Counted from the stretch's first letter, positions 36,243-44,792 are shown. The stretch is DNA of 52,685 nt from Cupriavidus sp. IDO (GCF_000812465.1 NZ_JWMA01000025.1:1-52685), one strand, 5' to 3'. Numbers and translations are program-made. The notes: a model not told the origin generated them from the letters alone.

Positions 36243-37721
36243 TCAGTGGTTGGCCCACGGCAGCGGTTGTTCGTTCAGGCCCCAGTACACGCTCTTCTGC
36301 TCCATGTACTGCAGGATGCCAAGCCGCCCCTTCTCGCGGCCCAGGCCGCTGTCGCGCCAGCCGCCGAACGGCGTCGCGATCGAGAACTGCTTGTAGGTGT
36401 TGATCCACACATTGCCGGCTTGCACGGCGCGTGCCACGCGCCAGGCGCGCTTGTAGTCGCGCGTCCAGATGCCGGCGGCCAGCGCGTAGACGCTGTCGTT
36501 GGCCTGCGCGATCAGGTCGTCCTCGTCGTCGAACGGGATCGCCACCAGCACCGGCCCGAAGATCTCTTCCTGGCAGGTGCGGGCGTTGTTATCCAGCCCT
36601 TCGATGATGGTCGGCGTGTAGAAATAGCCGTTGGGCAGGCCGGCCACGTCGGGACGCAGGCCGCCGGTGCGCAGCTGGCCGCCTTCATCGACGCCTGCTG
36701 CCACGTACGATTCGATGCTGTCGCGGTGACGATCGGTGATCAGCGGCCCCATCTGGGTGCGCTCGTCGGCCGGGTCGCCCACGCGCAGGTGCGCGGCGCC
36801 GGCCGCCAGGCGGTCGATAAAGGCCTCGTACTGCGAGCGTGCCACGAACAGGCGCGATCCCGCGATGCACGATTCACCTGACGAACTGAAGATGCCGTAC
36901 AGCACGCCGTTGACCGCGTGGTCCAGGTCGGCGTCGTCGAACACCATGGTCGGCGACTTGCCGCCGAGCTCCAGCGACACCGGCATCATCTTGTCCGCGG
37001 CGATATGCGCGATGTGCTTGCCGGTGGTGGTGCCGCCGGTGAACGACACGCGGCGCACCAGCGGATGCTTGGTGATGGCGTCGCCGATCACCGAGCCCTT
37101 GCCCGGCAGCACGCTGACCAGGCCCCTGGGCACGCCAGCCTGTTCGCAGATGCGCGCCAGTTCCAGCGCCATCAGCGGCGTGACCTCGGCGGGCTTGACC
37201 ACCACGGCATTGCCCGCGGCCAGCGCGGGGGCCATCTTCTGCGCCTCGCTGGCGATCGGCGAGTTCCACGGCGTGATCGCCGCGACCACGCCCATCGGCT
37301 CATACACGCTCATGGTCAGGCAGTCGCCGCGCTGCGGCGTGATGGTTTCCTCCAGCGTTTCGCAGGCGGCGGCAAAGAACTGGAACGTGCCGGCGGCGCT
37401 GGCCACCAGGGCGCGTGTCTCGCTGATCGGCTTGCCGTTGTCCAGGCGCTGGCGCTGCGCCAGGGGCTCGGCCTGGGCGCGGATCAGCTCGGCCACGCGG
37501 TACAGCACGGCGGCGCGCTCGTGCGGCTTGCGCTGAGCCCAGCCGCTGGTGAGGAAAGCCTGATGGGCACCCTGCACCGCCTCTTCCACGTCCGCCAGGC
37601 TGGCGGCGTTCAGTTCGGCCACTACTTCGCCGGTGGCCGGGTAGCGCGTGCCGTAGCGGTCGCCGGTCCCCAGGCGCCATTCGCCCGCGATACAGATGGG
37701 GAGTACTTCTTGCGTCTTCAT
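36243..37721 (-). CDS. NAD(P)-dependent aldehyde dehydrogenase
   Basis: This 492-residue protein has the ALDH signature residues: PWNSP with N153, VKPAEVTP, ELGGKSP with general base E251, SSSGESCIAG with nucleophile C285, and EEIFGPVL. It would oxidise an aldehyde made by the ring-cleavage or ThDP step. It lies 23 bp upstream of the extradiol gene and 41 bp downstream of the aspartate dehydrogenase gene. The ATG at 37721 has only a weak ribosome-binding site (AGCAGGC). Substrate is not predictable. Confidence 0.92.
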   Translation of the reverse strand: MKTQEVLPICIAGEWRLGTGDRYGTRYPATGEVVAELNAASLADVEEAVQGAHQAFLTSGWAQRKPHERAAVLYRVAELIRAQAEPLAQRQRLDNGKPISETRALVASAAGTFQFFAAACETLEETITPQRGDCLTMSVYEPMGVVAAITPWNSPIASEAQKMAPALAAGNAVVVKPAEVTPLMALELARICEQAGVPRGLVSVLPGKGSVIGDAITKHPLVRRVSFTGGTTTGKHIAHIAADKMMPVSLELGGKSPTMVFDDADLDHAVNGVLYGIFSSSGESCIAGSRLFVARSQYEAFIDRLAAGAAHLRVGDPADERTQMGPLITDRHRDSIESYVAAGVDEGGQLRTGGLRPDVAGLPNGYFYTPTIIEGLDNNARTCQEEIFGPVLVAIPFDDEDDLIAQANDSVYALAAGIWTRDYKRAWRVARAVQAGNVWINTYKQFSIATPFGGWRDSGLGREKGRLGILQYMEQKSVYWGLNEQPLPWANH

Positions 37722-37762
37722 TGTCGTTGCCTGCTAAGTCTGTGGGAGCGTGGCTGCCGGGG

Positions 37763-38563
37763 CTAGATCGATACCGCGTGGGCCCGGTTGCCCAGCGCGC
37801 GCACCACGCTGAACACCGTCAGCGCCGAAGTCTTGGGATTGGCCGCGAGCGGCTTGCCGCGCATGGTCAGCTCGAAGCCGCCAAAGGCGCCGCGCGCTTC
37901 CACGTGATGCACGTTCTCCACCGCATGCGGATCGGCCAGCAGCCTCACCGAGGTGCGATCCAGCCCGAGGCCGGCCAGCGAGACCGTCGCGGCCACGTTG
38001 GCGTTCTTGGGATAGAGGCGTGCCGCGTCGCGCGCCGTGCCTTCGAAGATCACGGTCGCCTCGGTCAGCGCGCCCAGGTCGAACAACTGCTCGGCCGGCG
38101 TGCCGGCCCAGGCCCGCGCCGGCTTGCGGCCGGTGTAGATGACCTCGTCCAGGCCGCCGACACGTGCCGCGGCGAGCGCGTCGATGGCGCCGATCGCGCC
38201 GGACAGCAGCTGCACCTGCGTGCCGCCACGGCGCGCGGCCGCTTCCAGCCGCTCGGCCATGCCGGGCTCCGACAGCGCACCCACCGACACCACCATGCAC
38301 GGGATCCCGCGCTCCAGCGCCGGCACGATGTGCTCTTCCAGCGCATGGTGGCCGGCGCACTCGACCAGCAGGTCGGGGCGCTGGTCGTCCAGGTGCGTGG
38401 CCACGCGGGCGCCGGGCGCGAGCGCGGAGAGCGCGCCGCGGGCCTCGTCCATCGCGTTCTCCGGCACGATCACTACGTCGAAGGCGACGTCGGGATCGCT
38501 CTTGAGCAACTCGAGCACGCCCCGGCCGATCGCACCGCACCCAATCATGGACACATGCAGCAT
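37763..38563 (-). CDS. L-aspartate dehydrogenase family protein
   Basis: This 266-residue protein begins MLHVSMIGCGAIGRGVLELL (Rossmann NAD-binding GxGxxG) and carries CAGHHALEEHIVPAL, GAIGAIDALAAA, and the family-defining segment YPKNANVAATVSLAG. This is the NadX/AspDH family, which catalyses NAD(P)-dependent interconversion of aspartate and oxaloacetate plus ammonia. Such an enzyme has been described in Cupriavidus. In this catabolic operon it could deaminate aspartate or a related amino acid from the pathway; there is no NAD-synthesis gene next to it. The ATG at 38563 is 14 bp after the ThDP gene and has GGGAGA upstream. Confidence 0.85.
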   Translation of the reverse strand: MLHVSMIGCGAIGRGVLELLKSDPDVAFDVVIVPENAMDEARGALSALAPGARVATHLDDQRPDLLVECAGHHALEEHIVPALERGIPCMVVSVGALSEPGMAERLEAAARRGGTQVQLLSGAIGAIDALAAARVGGLDEVIYTGRKPARAWAGTPAEQLFDLGALTEATVIFEGTARDAARLYPKNANVAATVSLAGLGLDRTSVRLLADPHAVENVHHVEARGAFGGFELTMRGKPLAANPKTSALTVFSVVRALGNRAHAVSI

Positions 38564-38577
38564 TTTTATGCTCTCCC

Positions 38578-40287
38578 TCAGGCGCTGATGGTGGCCTGTT
38601 CCGAAGCCGGGGTTTCCTTGTTCACCGGCGGGCCGGCAAACACGGTCTTGAAGCTGCCGATCGACAGCATGTCGATTTCCAGCAGGAACGGACCGGGCTC
38701 GATCGTGGCCTGTTCCAGCGCCGTGCCAACTTCCGCCAGGCTGCTCACGCGTGCGTGGCGCAACGACAGCGACCTGGCCAGCGTGGCGTAATCCGGCGTA
38801 TGCAGGTCCACGTAGTGGCGGCGGCCGCCGTACTGCGCGTCCTGGATGTTCTTGATCACGCCGTAGCCCTTGTCGTTCATCAGCACGATGACCATGTCGG
38901 CGCGTTCCTGCACGGCGGTGGCCAGTTCACCCAGGTTCAGGATGAAGCCGCCGTCGCCGGCCAGCGTGAAGGTCTTCTTGCCCGATGCGGTCGCCGCGGC
39001 GCCGATCGCGGCGCCGATGCCCATCGCCAGGCCCTGGCCGATGCCGCCGCCCAGCGCATGCACGCCGGCGCGCGAATCGAAGATGCGCAGCTGGCGGTTG
39101 CCCCAGGTGCTGTTCGACACGGTCACGTCGCGCACCCAGTTGAAGTTGCGGCCCACTGCGCCTTGCAGCGCCTGCACCAGCGCCGAATACGGGCCGAGGC
39201 CATCGACCAGGCCATTGACGGCGACGTCGTGCGCGCGGCGCAGGTCGGCGGCGAAGGCCGGATCGACCTTGATGCGGCCTTCCAGGCGGTCTGCCAGTGC
39301 ATCCAGCGCCAGCGCGGCGTCGCCGCTGACAAAGTAGTCGCTCTGGTAGCAGCGGCCTTCTGCGGCCGGATCGGCGTCGATGCGCAGCAGCGGGCGCGGC
39401 AGCTTCAGTTCGTACTTCAGCGTTTCATTGCCGCGCAGGCGCGAGCCCACCACCAGCATTGCGTCGCAGGTCTGGTAGAAGTTCTCGACCGGCTTGTGCA
39501 GGTTGAAGGCGCCCAGCGAGCGGGGATCGTCTTCCGCCACGATGCCGCGGCCCTGCGTGCTGGTGACCACGCCGAAGCCGAGGTCCAGCAGGCGCTGCAC
39601 TTGCTTGCTGGCGTGACGGGCACCGCCGCCCAGCCACAGCAGCGGACGCTTCGCTTTGACCAGGCGCTCGGCCAGCGCGTCCAGCGCGTGCGCCGACGGC
39701 ACGTGCTGCGGCACCGGCAGCGGCTGCAGGTCGGCCGGCATGTCGATCAGCGCGGCCTGGATGTCGATGGGGATCTCCACGCTGACCGGGCCCGTCGGTG
39801 CCGTCAGCGCGGTCTGCACGGCCAGCTTGATGGTGCTGATGGCGGTATCGGCGCTGCGGATGCGGAAGGCGGCCTTCGACACGGCCTTCAGCATGGTGAG
39901 CTGGTCCGGCGCTTCGTGGATATAGGCGAGGCTCTGGTCGAGGTACGGCGTCTCGATCTGGCCGGTGATATGCAGCATCGGCGTGCCGGCGGTCAGGGCT
40001 TCGACCATGGCGCCGGCGGCATTGCCCGCGGCGGTGCCGGTGCTGGTCAGGCACACGCCCAGGCCGCCGGTGGTGCGGGCATAGGCGTCGGCCATATTGG
40101 TGCCGCCCGCTTCGCCGCGCGCCGGCACGAAGCGGATCTTGCCGCGCTCACCCATGGCATCGAGGATCGGCATGTTGTGGATCGAGATCACGCCGAACGC
40201 GGCCTTGACGCCGCACTGCTCGAGAAACGCCGTGATGGCGCAGCCCACGGTGACCTGCTGTTGTTCGTACTGTGGTTGATTAGGCAT
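38578..40287 (-). CDS. ThDP-dependent acetolactate synthase-like enzyme
   Basis: This 569-residue protein has the three-domain ThDP layout. The N-terminal PYR domain holds the catalytic glutamate E59 in VPARGEAGGTNMADAYA. A central domain contains LGGGARHASKQ and the PP domain has GDGGFILNLGELATA (444 on) with NDKGYG (471-476), the GDG-x25-N cofactor motif. It could be a decarboxylase, lyase or carboligase; related proteins are annotated as acetolactate synthase-like but do not make acetolactate. With the adjacent aldehyde dehydrogenase it may decarboxylate a 2-oxo acid. The ATG at 40287 overlaps the SDR stop by 8 bp. The longer frame to 40401 is inside the SDR gene. Confidence 0.9.
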   Translation of the reverse strand: MPNQPQYEQQQVTVGCAITAFLEQCGVKAAFGVISIHNMPILDAMGERGKIRFVPARGEAGGTNMADAYARTTGGLGVCLTSTGTAAGNAAGAMVEALTAGTPMLHITGQIETPYLDQSLAYIHEAPDQLTMLKAVSKAAFRIRSADTAISTIKLAVQTALTAPTGPVSVEIPIDIQAALIDMPADLQPLPVPQHVPSAHALDALAERLVKAKRPLLWLGGGARHASKQVQRLLDLGFGVVTSTQGRGIVAEDDPRSLGAFNLHKPVENFYQTCDAMLVVGSRLRGNETLKYELKLPRPLLRIDADPAAEGRCYQSDYFVSGDAALALDALADRLEGRIKVDPAFAADLRRAHDVAVNGLVDGLGPYSALVQALQGAVGRNFNWVRDVTVSNSTWGNRQLRIFDSRAGVHALGGGIGQGLAMGIGAAIGAAATASGKKTFTLAGDGGFILNLGELATAVQERADMVIVLMNDKGYGVIKNIQDAQYGGRRHYVDLHTPDYATLARSLSLRHARVSSLAEVGTALEQATIEPGPFLLEIDMLSIGSFKTVFAGPPVNKETPASEQATISA

Positions 40288-41083
40288 GACGGGAGTGTCC
40301 TCCGGAGATATCGATATGGCTGCCCGTGGTGTACGAAGACAACGGCGAGGCAAGGAACAGGATGGCGCGGGCTGCCTCGACAGGCAGGCCCAGGCGGCCA
40401 AGGGGAATATGTTTCTGCTGGGCCAGGCGCGCGGTCCAAGCGGCCCAGTCGAGGTGGCGGTCTTCTTCGGGGCGCGCCTCGAAGCGGCGGCGCCACTGGC
40501 CCGATTCGACCAGCCCGATCAGGATGCCGTTGACGCGGACACCCATGGGCGCGAACTCGGTGGCCATCGAGCGCACCAGGTTGAGCACGCCGGCGCGCGC
40601 GGCGGAAGTCGCCACCATGTGCGGCTCCGGCTGCTGCGCGAGCAGCGAGTTGACGCAGACAACGGCGCCCTGGCCCGATTGCTCCAGCTGCGGCAGGAAC
40701 GCGCGCGTCGGGTGGATCACGGAGAAGAACTTGAGCTGCAGTTCTTCCATCCAGGCCGCGTCCTCGGTGTTCGCGAAGGTGGACACGCGGCCCTGGCCGG
40801 CGTTGTTGACCAGCATGTCGACATTGCCCAGCGTGGCCTGCACGGCGGCGGCAAAGGCAGCGACCTGTTCAGGCTTGAGCACGTCGCAGGTGGCCGCATA
40901 CAGCCGGCAGCCCGGATACGTTTCGCGCAGGCGCGCTTCGGCACTGCGCAGGCGGGCTTCATCGCGGCCACACATGGCGACGGAAGCGCCCGCATCGAGC
41001 AGCAGTGCGACGGTCGCCAGCCCGATGCCGGAGGACCCGCCGGTGACGACGGCAACCATGCCGTCGAGTTCAATCATGGACAT
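40280..41083 (-). CDS. atypical short-chain dehydrogenase/reductase-like protein
   Basis: This 267-residue protein has the SDR cofactor motif TGGSSGIG (14-21), NNAG (93-96) and a serine at 146, so it folds as an SDR. The usual YxxxK catalytic pair is replaced: aligning the AGVLNL segment puts T159 and R163 where Tyr and Lys should be (TSAARAG). It may thus be inactive as a classical dehydrogenase or use other chemistry. The ATG at 41083 is preceded by GAGGA and is 5 bp after the IclR stop; a GTG at 41092 is also possible. The C-terminus overlaps the ThDP gene start by 8 bp. Confidence 0.85.
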   Translation of the reverse strand: MSMIELDGMVAVVTGGSSGIGLATVALLLDAGASVAMCGRDEARLRSAEARLRETYPGCRLYAATCDVLKPEQVAAFAAAVQATLGNVDMLVNNAGQGRVSTFANTEDAAWMEELQLKFFSVIHPTRAFLPQLEQSGQGAVVCVNSLLAQQPEPHMVATSAARAGVLNLVRSMATEFAPMGVRVNGILIGLVESGQWRRRFEARPEEDRHLDWAAWTARLAQQKHIPLGRLGLPVEAARAILFLASPLSSYTTGSHIDISGGHSRHA

Positions 41084-41088
41084 TGTCC

Positions 41089-41985
41089 TCACTCCCGATA
41101 CAGATTCACTACCTTGCGGCCGGTGCCTTGCGGCGACGGGCGGTAGTCGAGCAGGCGCGACAGCTCGCCCGCGGTATGCCTGACCTTCTCCACCATCACG
41201 TCGAGCTGTTCCGGATCGATATGCGCGGCCGGGATGGTGGCGCCCAGCGCCGCCACCACCTTGCCGCTGCGATCGCGCACCGGCGCCGCGATGGTCGAGA
41301 TGCTGGCTTCGAAGAAGCCTTCCTGCAGCACGTAGCCACGCTGGCGGTCGTGCTGGACGATCTCGTGCAACTCGCCGACGGTGCGCGGCGTGTTTTCGGA
41401 GAACACTTCCAGCTGCGCCTCCGGATACAGGCTGCGCAGTTCGTCCAGCGACAGGTCTTCCAGCAGCACGCGCCCCAGCACCGTGGCATGCGCCGGCAGG
41501 CGCGTGCCCACATTGACGGAACTCGCGAACGGGCGCGGCGACACGGCCTTGGCCACATACACGATCGAGCGCCCGTCACGCACCACCAGGTTGGTGGGGT
41601 AGCCGATCTCGTCGCGCAGCCGCTCCAGCAGCGGGCGGCCCAGCTCGGTCAGTTCCAGCGACGCGAGGAACTCGAACCCGAGCCGCAGCACCGCCATGCC
41701 GAGCCGGAAATCGCGGCCGCCGTCTGCACGTTCGACAAAGCCCATCATTTCCAGCGTGGCCAGCAGGCGGAACACGGTGGAGCGCGGCACCTTCAGCCGG
41801 CGCGCCAGTTCCGCTGCAGACATCGTGCGTTCCTTGCTGCTGAACTCGCCCAGCAGGCGCAGCCCGCGCTCCAGGCCCGGGACGATGTACTTGTCCGGGG
41901 TCTCGCTGGCGGCGGCTTGCGTGGTCGGCAGAGCGATGGTGTTCATGGCTTCGGTGCTTGCTGGAGGACGGGCTGTTGCCGGCAT
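41089..41985 (-). CDS. IclR family transcriptional regulator, copy 2 (in operon)
   Basis: This 298-residue IclR protein has the HTH-containing part GLERGLRLLGEFSSKERTM to EMMGFVERADGG and effector domain with TNLVVRDGRSIVYVAKAV. It is about 85-88% identical by eye to the IclR at 21128, with identical recognition region, but has a longer N-terminal tail and a C-terminal GTGRKVVNLYRE-type end. The ATG at 41985 overlaps the cupin stop by one base (TGATG); an internal ATG at 41946 is an alternative. It is embedded in the operon it likely controls, through the bipartite operator at 44793. Confidence 0.92.
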   Translation of the reverse strand: MPATARPPASTEAMNTIALPTTQAAASETPDKYIVPGLERGLRLLGEFSSKERTMSAAELARRLKVPRSTVFRLLATLEMMGFVERADGGRDFRLGMAVLRLGFEFLASLELTELGRPLLERLRDEIGYPTNLVVRDGRSIVYVAKAVSPRPFASSVNVGTRLPAHATVLGRVLLEDLSLDELRSLYPEAQLEVFSENTPRTVGELHEIVQHDRQRGYVLQEGFFEASISTIAAPVRDRSGKVVAALGATIPAAHIDPEQLDVMVEKVRHTAGELSRLLDYRPSPQGTGRKVVNLYRE

Positions 41986-42521
41986 CAACGCTTGATCTTC
42001 GAGAGCGGGTGCTCGGGCGGGTACGTCGGCGTGACCGGCTTCTTGGCGCCGAGCATCACGCACATCAGCGCGTCTTCTTCGCCGATGTTGATTTCCTCGC
42101 GGTAGACACCCGGCGGCACCGAGACCAGGTCACGATCGGTCAGGATGGTTTCGTAGCGCTCGCCGTCCTTTTCCAGGATCAGCTTGACCTTGCCGCGCAG
42201 GATGAAGAACACCTCTTCCACATCGGTGTGGATATGCGACGGACCTTCATGGCCGGCCGGGATGATCATCGTAGAGAAGGTGAAGTTCTCGCTCGGCACG
42301 GTATTGGTATCCGCGGACACGCCGGTGCCGCCGGTACCCAGGTAGCGCATCTGCGCGCGACGGTACTTGGGATCATGGTCGGCCTGGAATTTCAGCGCGT
42401 CCCAGTCGTACTTGCGCGTGGCGAAGCGCGCGACGCGGCTTTCCATCCACTGGTCGAACGAGGCGCCGTCCGGTTGTTCCCAGGAACGCTTGATGTTGGC
42501 TTGTTGGGAAAGATCGCTCAT
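41985..42521 (-). CDS. cupin-domain protein
   Basis: This 178-residue protein has a single cupin domain: STMIIPAGHEGPSHIHTDVEEVFFILRGKV carries two histidines and a glutamate (H-x-H-x4-E) and the second motif lies in VPPGVYREEINIGEED. The metal site is suggestive of Fe or Mn. It may be a ring-opening dioxygenase, an isomerase or a hydrolase-type cupin; similar proteins in aromatic operons lack a proven role. The ATG at 42521 has AAGGAA upstream; the longer frame to 42569 overlaps the SDR region. Confidence 0.8.
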   Translation of the reverse strand: MSDLSQQANIKRSWEQPDGASFDQWMESRVARFATRKYDWDALKFQADHDPKYRRAQMRYLGTGGTGVSADTNTVPSENFTFSTMIIPAGHEGPSHIHTDVEEVFFILRGKVKLILEKDGERYETILTDRDLVSVPPGVYREEINIGEEDALMCVMLGAKKPVTPTYPPEHPLSKIKR

Positions 42522-42555
42522 TTGGATTCCTTCTGTTTTCAGTGGATCAGTTGGA

Positions 42556-43329
42556 TCAGTGCATGACAAAGCCGCCGTTGACCGCCAGCGTCTGGCCGGT
42601 CACGAAGCGGGCGAGGTCGGAGAGTGCGAACAGCACCGCGCCGCAGACATCGTCGGGCAGCTGTTCGCGCGAAATCGCACGCTGCTCGCGATACAGGTCG
42701 TGCCGGTGCTGCGGCACGTATTCGGTGGCTTCCACCAGCGTCAGGCCCGGGGCCACCGCATTCACGGTGATCTGGTCGCGGCCCAGCTCACGCGCCAGCG
42801 AACGGGTCATGCCGATGATGGCGCTCTTGCTCGCCACGTAGGCCAGCAGGTTGGGCGCGCCCCACAGCGGCGTGTCCGACGCCAGGTTGACGACCGCGCC
42901 GCGGCCGCTGGCGCGCAGCGCCGGCAGGCAGGCCGTGGTCATCAGCCAGGTGCCGCGCACGTTGACGTTCATCACGCGGTCCCAGGTGGCGATGTCGATG
43001 GCGGCGGCGTCGCGGCCACCCGAGTCGGTCACGGCGGCGTTGTTGACCAGGCCGTCAAGTCCGCCGAGGGCCTTGACGGCTGCGTCGGCACAAGCCTGCA
43101 CCGAAGCCGGATCAGACAGGTCGAGCGTGACCGGCACCACCTTCAGTCCGCGTGCGCGCAGCGCATCGGCTTCCTGCTGCAGGCGCTCGGCCAGGATGTC
43201 GGCCATCGCCACCGAGGCGCCCGCCTCGGCCAGCGCCTTGACAAAGGCCAGGCCGAGTCCGCGCGCAGCGCCGGTGACCAGCACCTTGCGGCCGGCCAGC
43301 AGCGTGTTCTTGGAAATTGCCTCAGGCAT
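42556..43329 (-). CDS. short-chain dehydrogenase/reductase
   Basis: This 257-residue protein is a classical SDR: TGAARGLG near 19-26, NNAA near 95-98, NLASDTPLWG with the catalytic Ser, and YVASK with Tyr and Lys. It may dehydrogenate the cis-dihydrodiol formed by the Rieske oxygenase, which would give the catechol needed by the extradiol enzyme; this is inferred from its place right after the oxygenase. The ATG at 43329 overlaps the oxygenase stop by 8 bp, as seen several times in this operon. Confidence 0.9.
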   Translation of the reverse strand: MPEAISKNTLLAGRKVLVTGAARGLGLAFVKALAEAGASVAMADILAERLQQEADALRARGLKVVPVTLDLSDPASVQACADAAVKALGGLDGLVNNAAVTDSGGRDAAAIDIATWDRVMNVNVRGTWLMTTACLPALRASGRGAVVNLASDTPLWGAPNLLAYVASKSAIIGMTRSLARELGRDQITVNAVAPGLTLVEATEYVPQHRHDLYREQRAISREQLPDDVCGAVLFALSDLARFVTGQTLAVNGGFVMH

Positions 43330-44383
43330 GGCTGGCGGCTCCGGCGGGTTGGATCATGGCGACCGGCTCGTCGGCGATCTCCTGGTCGGCGCGGCGCTTG
43401 AGCAGACGGCGCACGCGCGTGATGCCGGCATCGTGCTGGTACAGCATCTCGTGATCGCGCGCGTTCGGCGCCATCATTTCGAGCACCACGCGGTCCTGCT
43501 CCAGCACGTCCCAGTGCAGCTGCTCCAGGCGGTTGCGATACAGGAAGCGCCACACGTCGCGTTCCCAGCCCTGCACGTGGCGGGTGCGCCAGAAGAACAC
43601 CATGCAGTGGTCCTCATCCACCGGCGTAGCCATGCCGACGATGCCGAACGGGCCGCCGGGGCCGACGCTGGCGCGGTACGGAATGGCCAGGCGCAGCCAC
43701 AGCGTGCCGGTCTCGCCGAATTCCACCCAGTCGAAGTTGACGCCGCGCTGGCCGGTCTTCTCGAACACCAGGCCGTGCTCGGTCTCGCGGACCTGCATCA
43801 CGGCGGACTTCTCGCCGCTGGCCATCGAGTGCGAGACCGCGTGCAGGTAGGCGCCGTGCATCGGGTCCATGACGTTGTCGATGGCGTAGCGGTAGTTGCA
43901 GTCCCAGTGCGCCACGCACAGGAAGTTGCTGTGTTCTTCGCTGACCAGCTCTTCCGGCAGGCGCAGTTCGTCGGGGCTGCCCTCGCCTTGCGGGGCCTGG
44001 TCGCCAAACCACAGGAAGATCGCGCCGGCCTTTTCCTGCACCGGGTAGCTGCGCACGCAGGTGCGGCCTTCCAGCGGGCAGCTTTCGACGGCGGGCACGC
44101 TCTTGACCTGGCCGTCGCCGCCCACTTCCACGCCGTGGTACCAGCAGGCGACGCGGTCACCCAGGTTCCAGCCCATCGACAGGCGCGCGCCGCGGTGCGG
44201 GCAGCGGTCTTCCAGCGCGTGGACCTCGCCGGCGCCATCGCGCCACAGCACGATGTTCTGGCTCAGGCGGGTGATGCCGATCGGCGCATGCGTGACCGCC
44301 CAGGAGGCGGCCACCGGGTACCAGTAGTTGCGCAGGCCGGTGTTCAGGCGGGCTTCTGCGCGGGCTTGCTTGTTCGATTCCAT
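43322..44383 (-). CDS. Rieske non-heme iron oxygenase, large subunit
   Basis: This 353-residue protein has the Rieske motif C61-x-H63-x16-C80-x2-H83 (CPHRG, CWYHG) and the mononuclear iron motif N170-x2-D173-x2-H176-x4-H181 in DNVMDPMHGAYLH. It is of the phthalate-dioxygenase/vanillate-demethylase group that needs no small subunit, and would use the reductase at 34269. It would hydroxylate or demethylate an aromatic acid-like substrate in the cytoplasm. The ATG at 44383 is 23 bp after the small first gene. No small subunit gene is seen in the operon. Confidence 0.93.
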   Translation of the reverse strand: MESNKQARAEARLNTGLRNYWYPVAASWAVTHAPIGITRLSQNIVLWRDGAGEVHALEDRCPHRGARLSMGWNLGDRVACWYHGVEVGGDGQVKSVPAVESCPLEGRTCVRSYPVQEKAGAIFLWFGDQAPQGEGSPDELRLPEELVSEEHSNFLCVAHWDCNYRYAIDNVMDPMHGAYLHAVSHSMASGEKSAVMQVRETEHGLVFEKTGQRGVNFDWVEFGETGTLWLRLAIPYRASVGPGGPFGIVGMATPVDEDHCMVFFWRTRHVQGWERDVWRFLYRNRLEQLHWDVLEQDRVVLEMMAPNARDHEMLYQHDAGITRVRRLLKRRADQEIADEPVAMIQPAGAASHA

Positions 44384-44406
44384 GTTGTTCTCGCTGTCGA
44401 CGCGGT

Positions 44407-44712
44407 TCAGGCGCCCAGGCGGCGCATTTCGGAGAGGAAGCGCTCCTCGGTCCAGGCCTGGCCGTCGGCGCTCAGGAAACTGGAGGCATTGAAGGCGCGC
44501 ACGATATCGGCCGGGTTCCGGGCGCCGCCTTCGAAGGCCGCTTCCAGCGCATCACCCAATGCGTTCTCGTAGGCGCTCGGCGCGGCGGCCCGGGTCTGCC
44601 AGACGATATTGGCGACCTTGCCCGGCTGCTCGATATGGCCCTTGCCGGCAACGTTGTTCGGAGCCGGGCGCTCCCAGGGGACCAGGTTCGGGTTGTACGA
44701 GAGGCTCTCCAT
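44407..44712 (-). CDS. small conserved protein at the head of the Rieske operon
   Basis: This protein of about 101 residues starts MESLSYNPNLVPWERPAP and contains IVWQTRAAAPSAYENALGDALEAAFEGGA and a C-terminal helix rich in charges. I recall similar small proteins placed beside Rieske oxygenases and named recombinase-like helix-turn-helix proteins, but I am not sure of the family. A regulatory or enzyme-assembly role is possible; neither can be shown here. The ATG at 44712 has GGAG nine bases upstream; an ATG at 44727 gives five more residues. It is the first gene after the operator and promoter at 44793-44847. Confidence 0.65.
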   Translation of the reverse strand: MESLSYNPNLVPWERPAPNNVAGKGHIEQPGKVANIVWQTRAAAPSAYENALGDALEAAFEGGARNPADIVRAFNASSFLSADGQAWTEERFLSEMRRLGA

Positions 44713-44792
44713 TGCGCTTTGCTCCATGTCTGCTTTTGCGGGGACACCGGGGTTTCATCGCGCCGCGGACATCGTGAATCTTGCGGCGTTTT

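Noticed and set aside
38755..40533. 592-residue plus-strand frame opposite the ThDP gene
   Set aside because: Antisense shadow; low-complexity His/Arg/Ala/Gln-rich translation typical of such frames in high-GC DNA.
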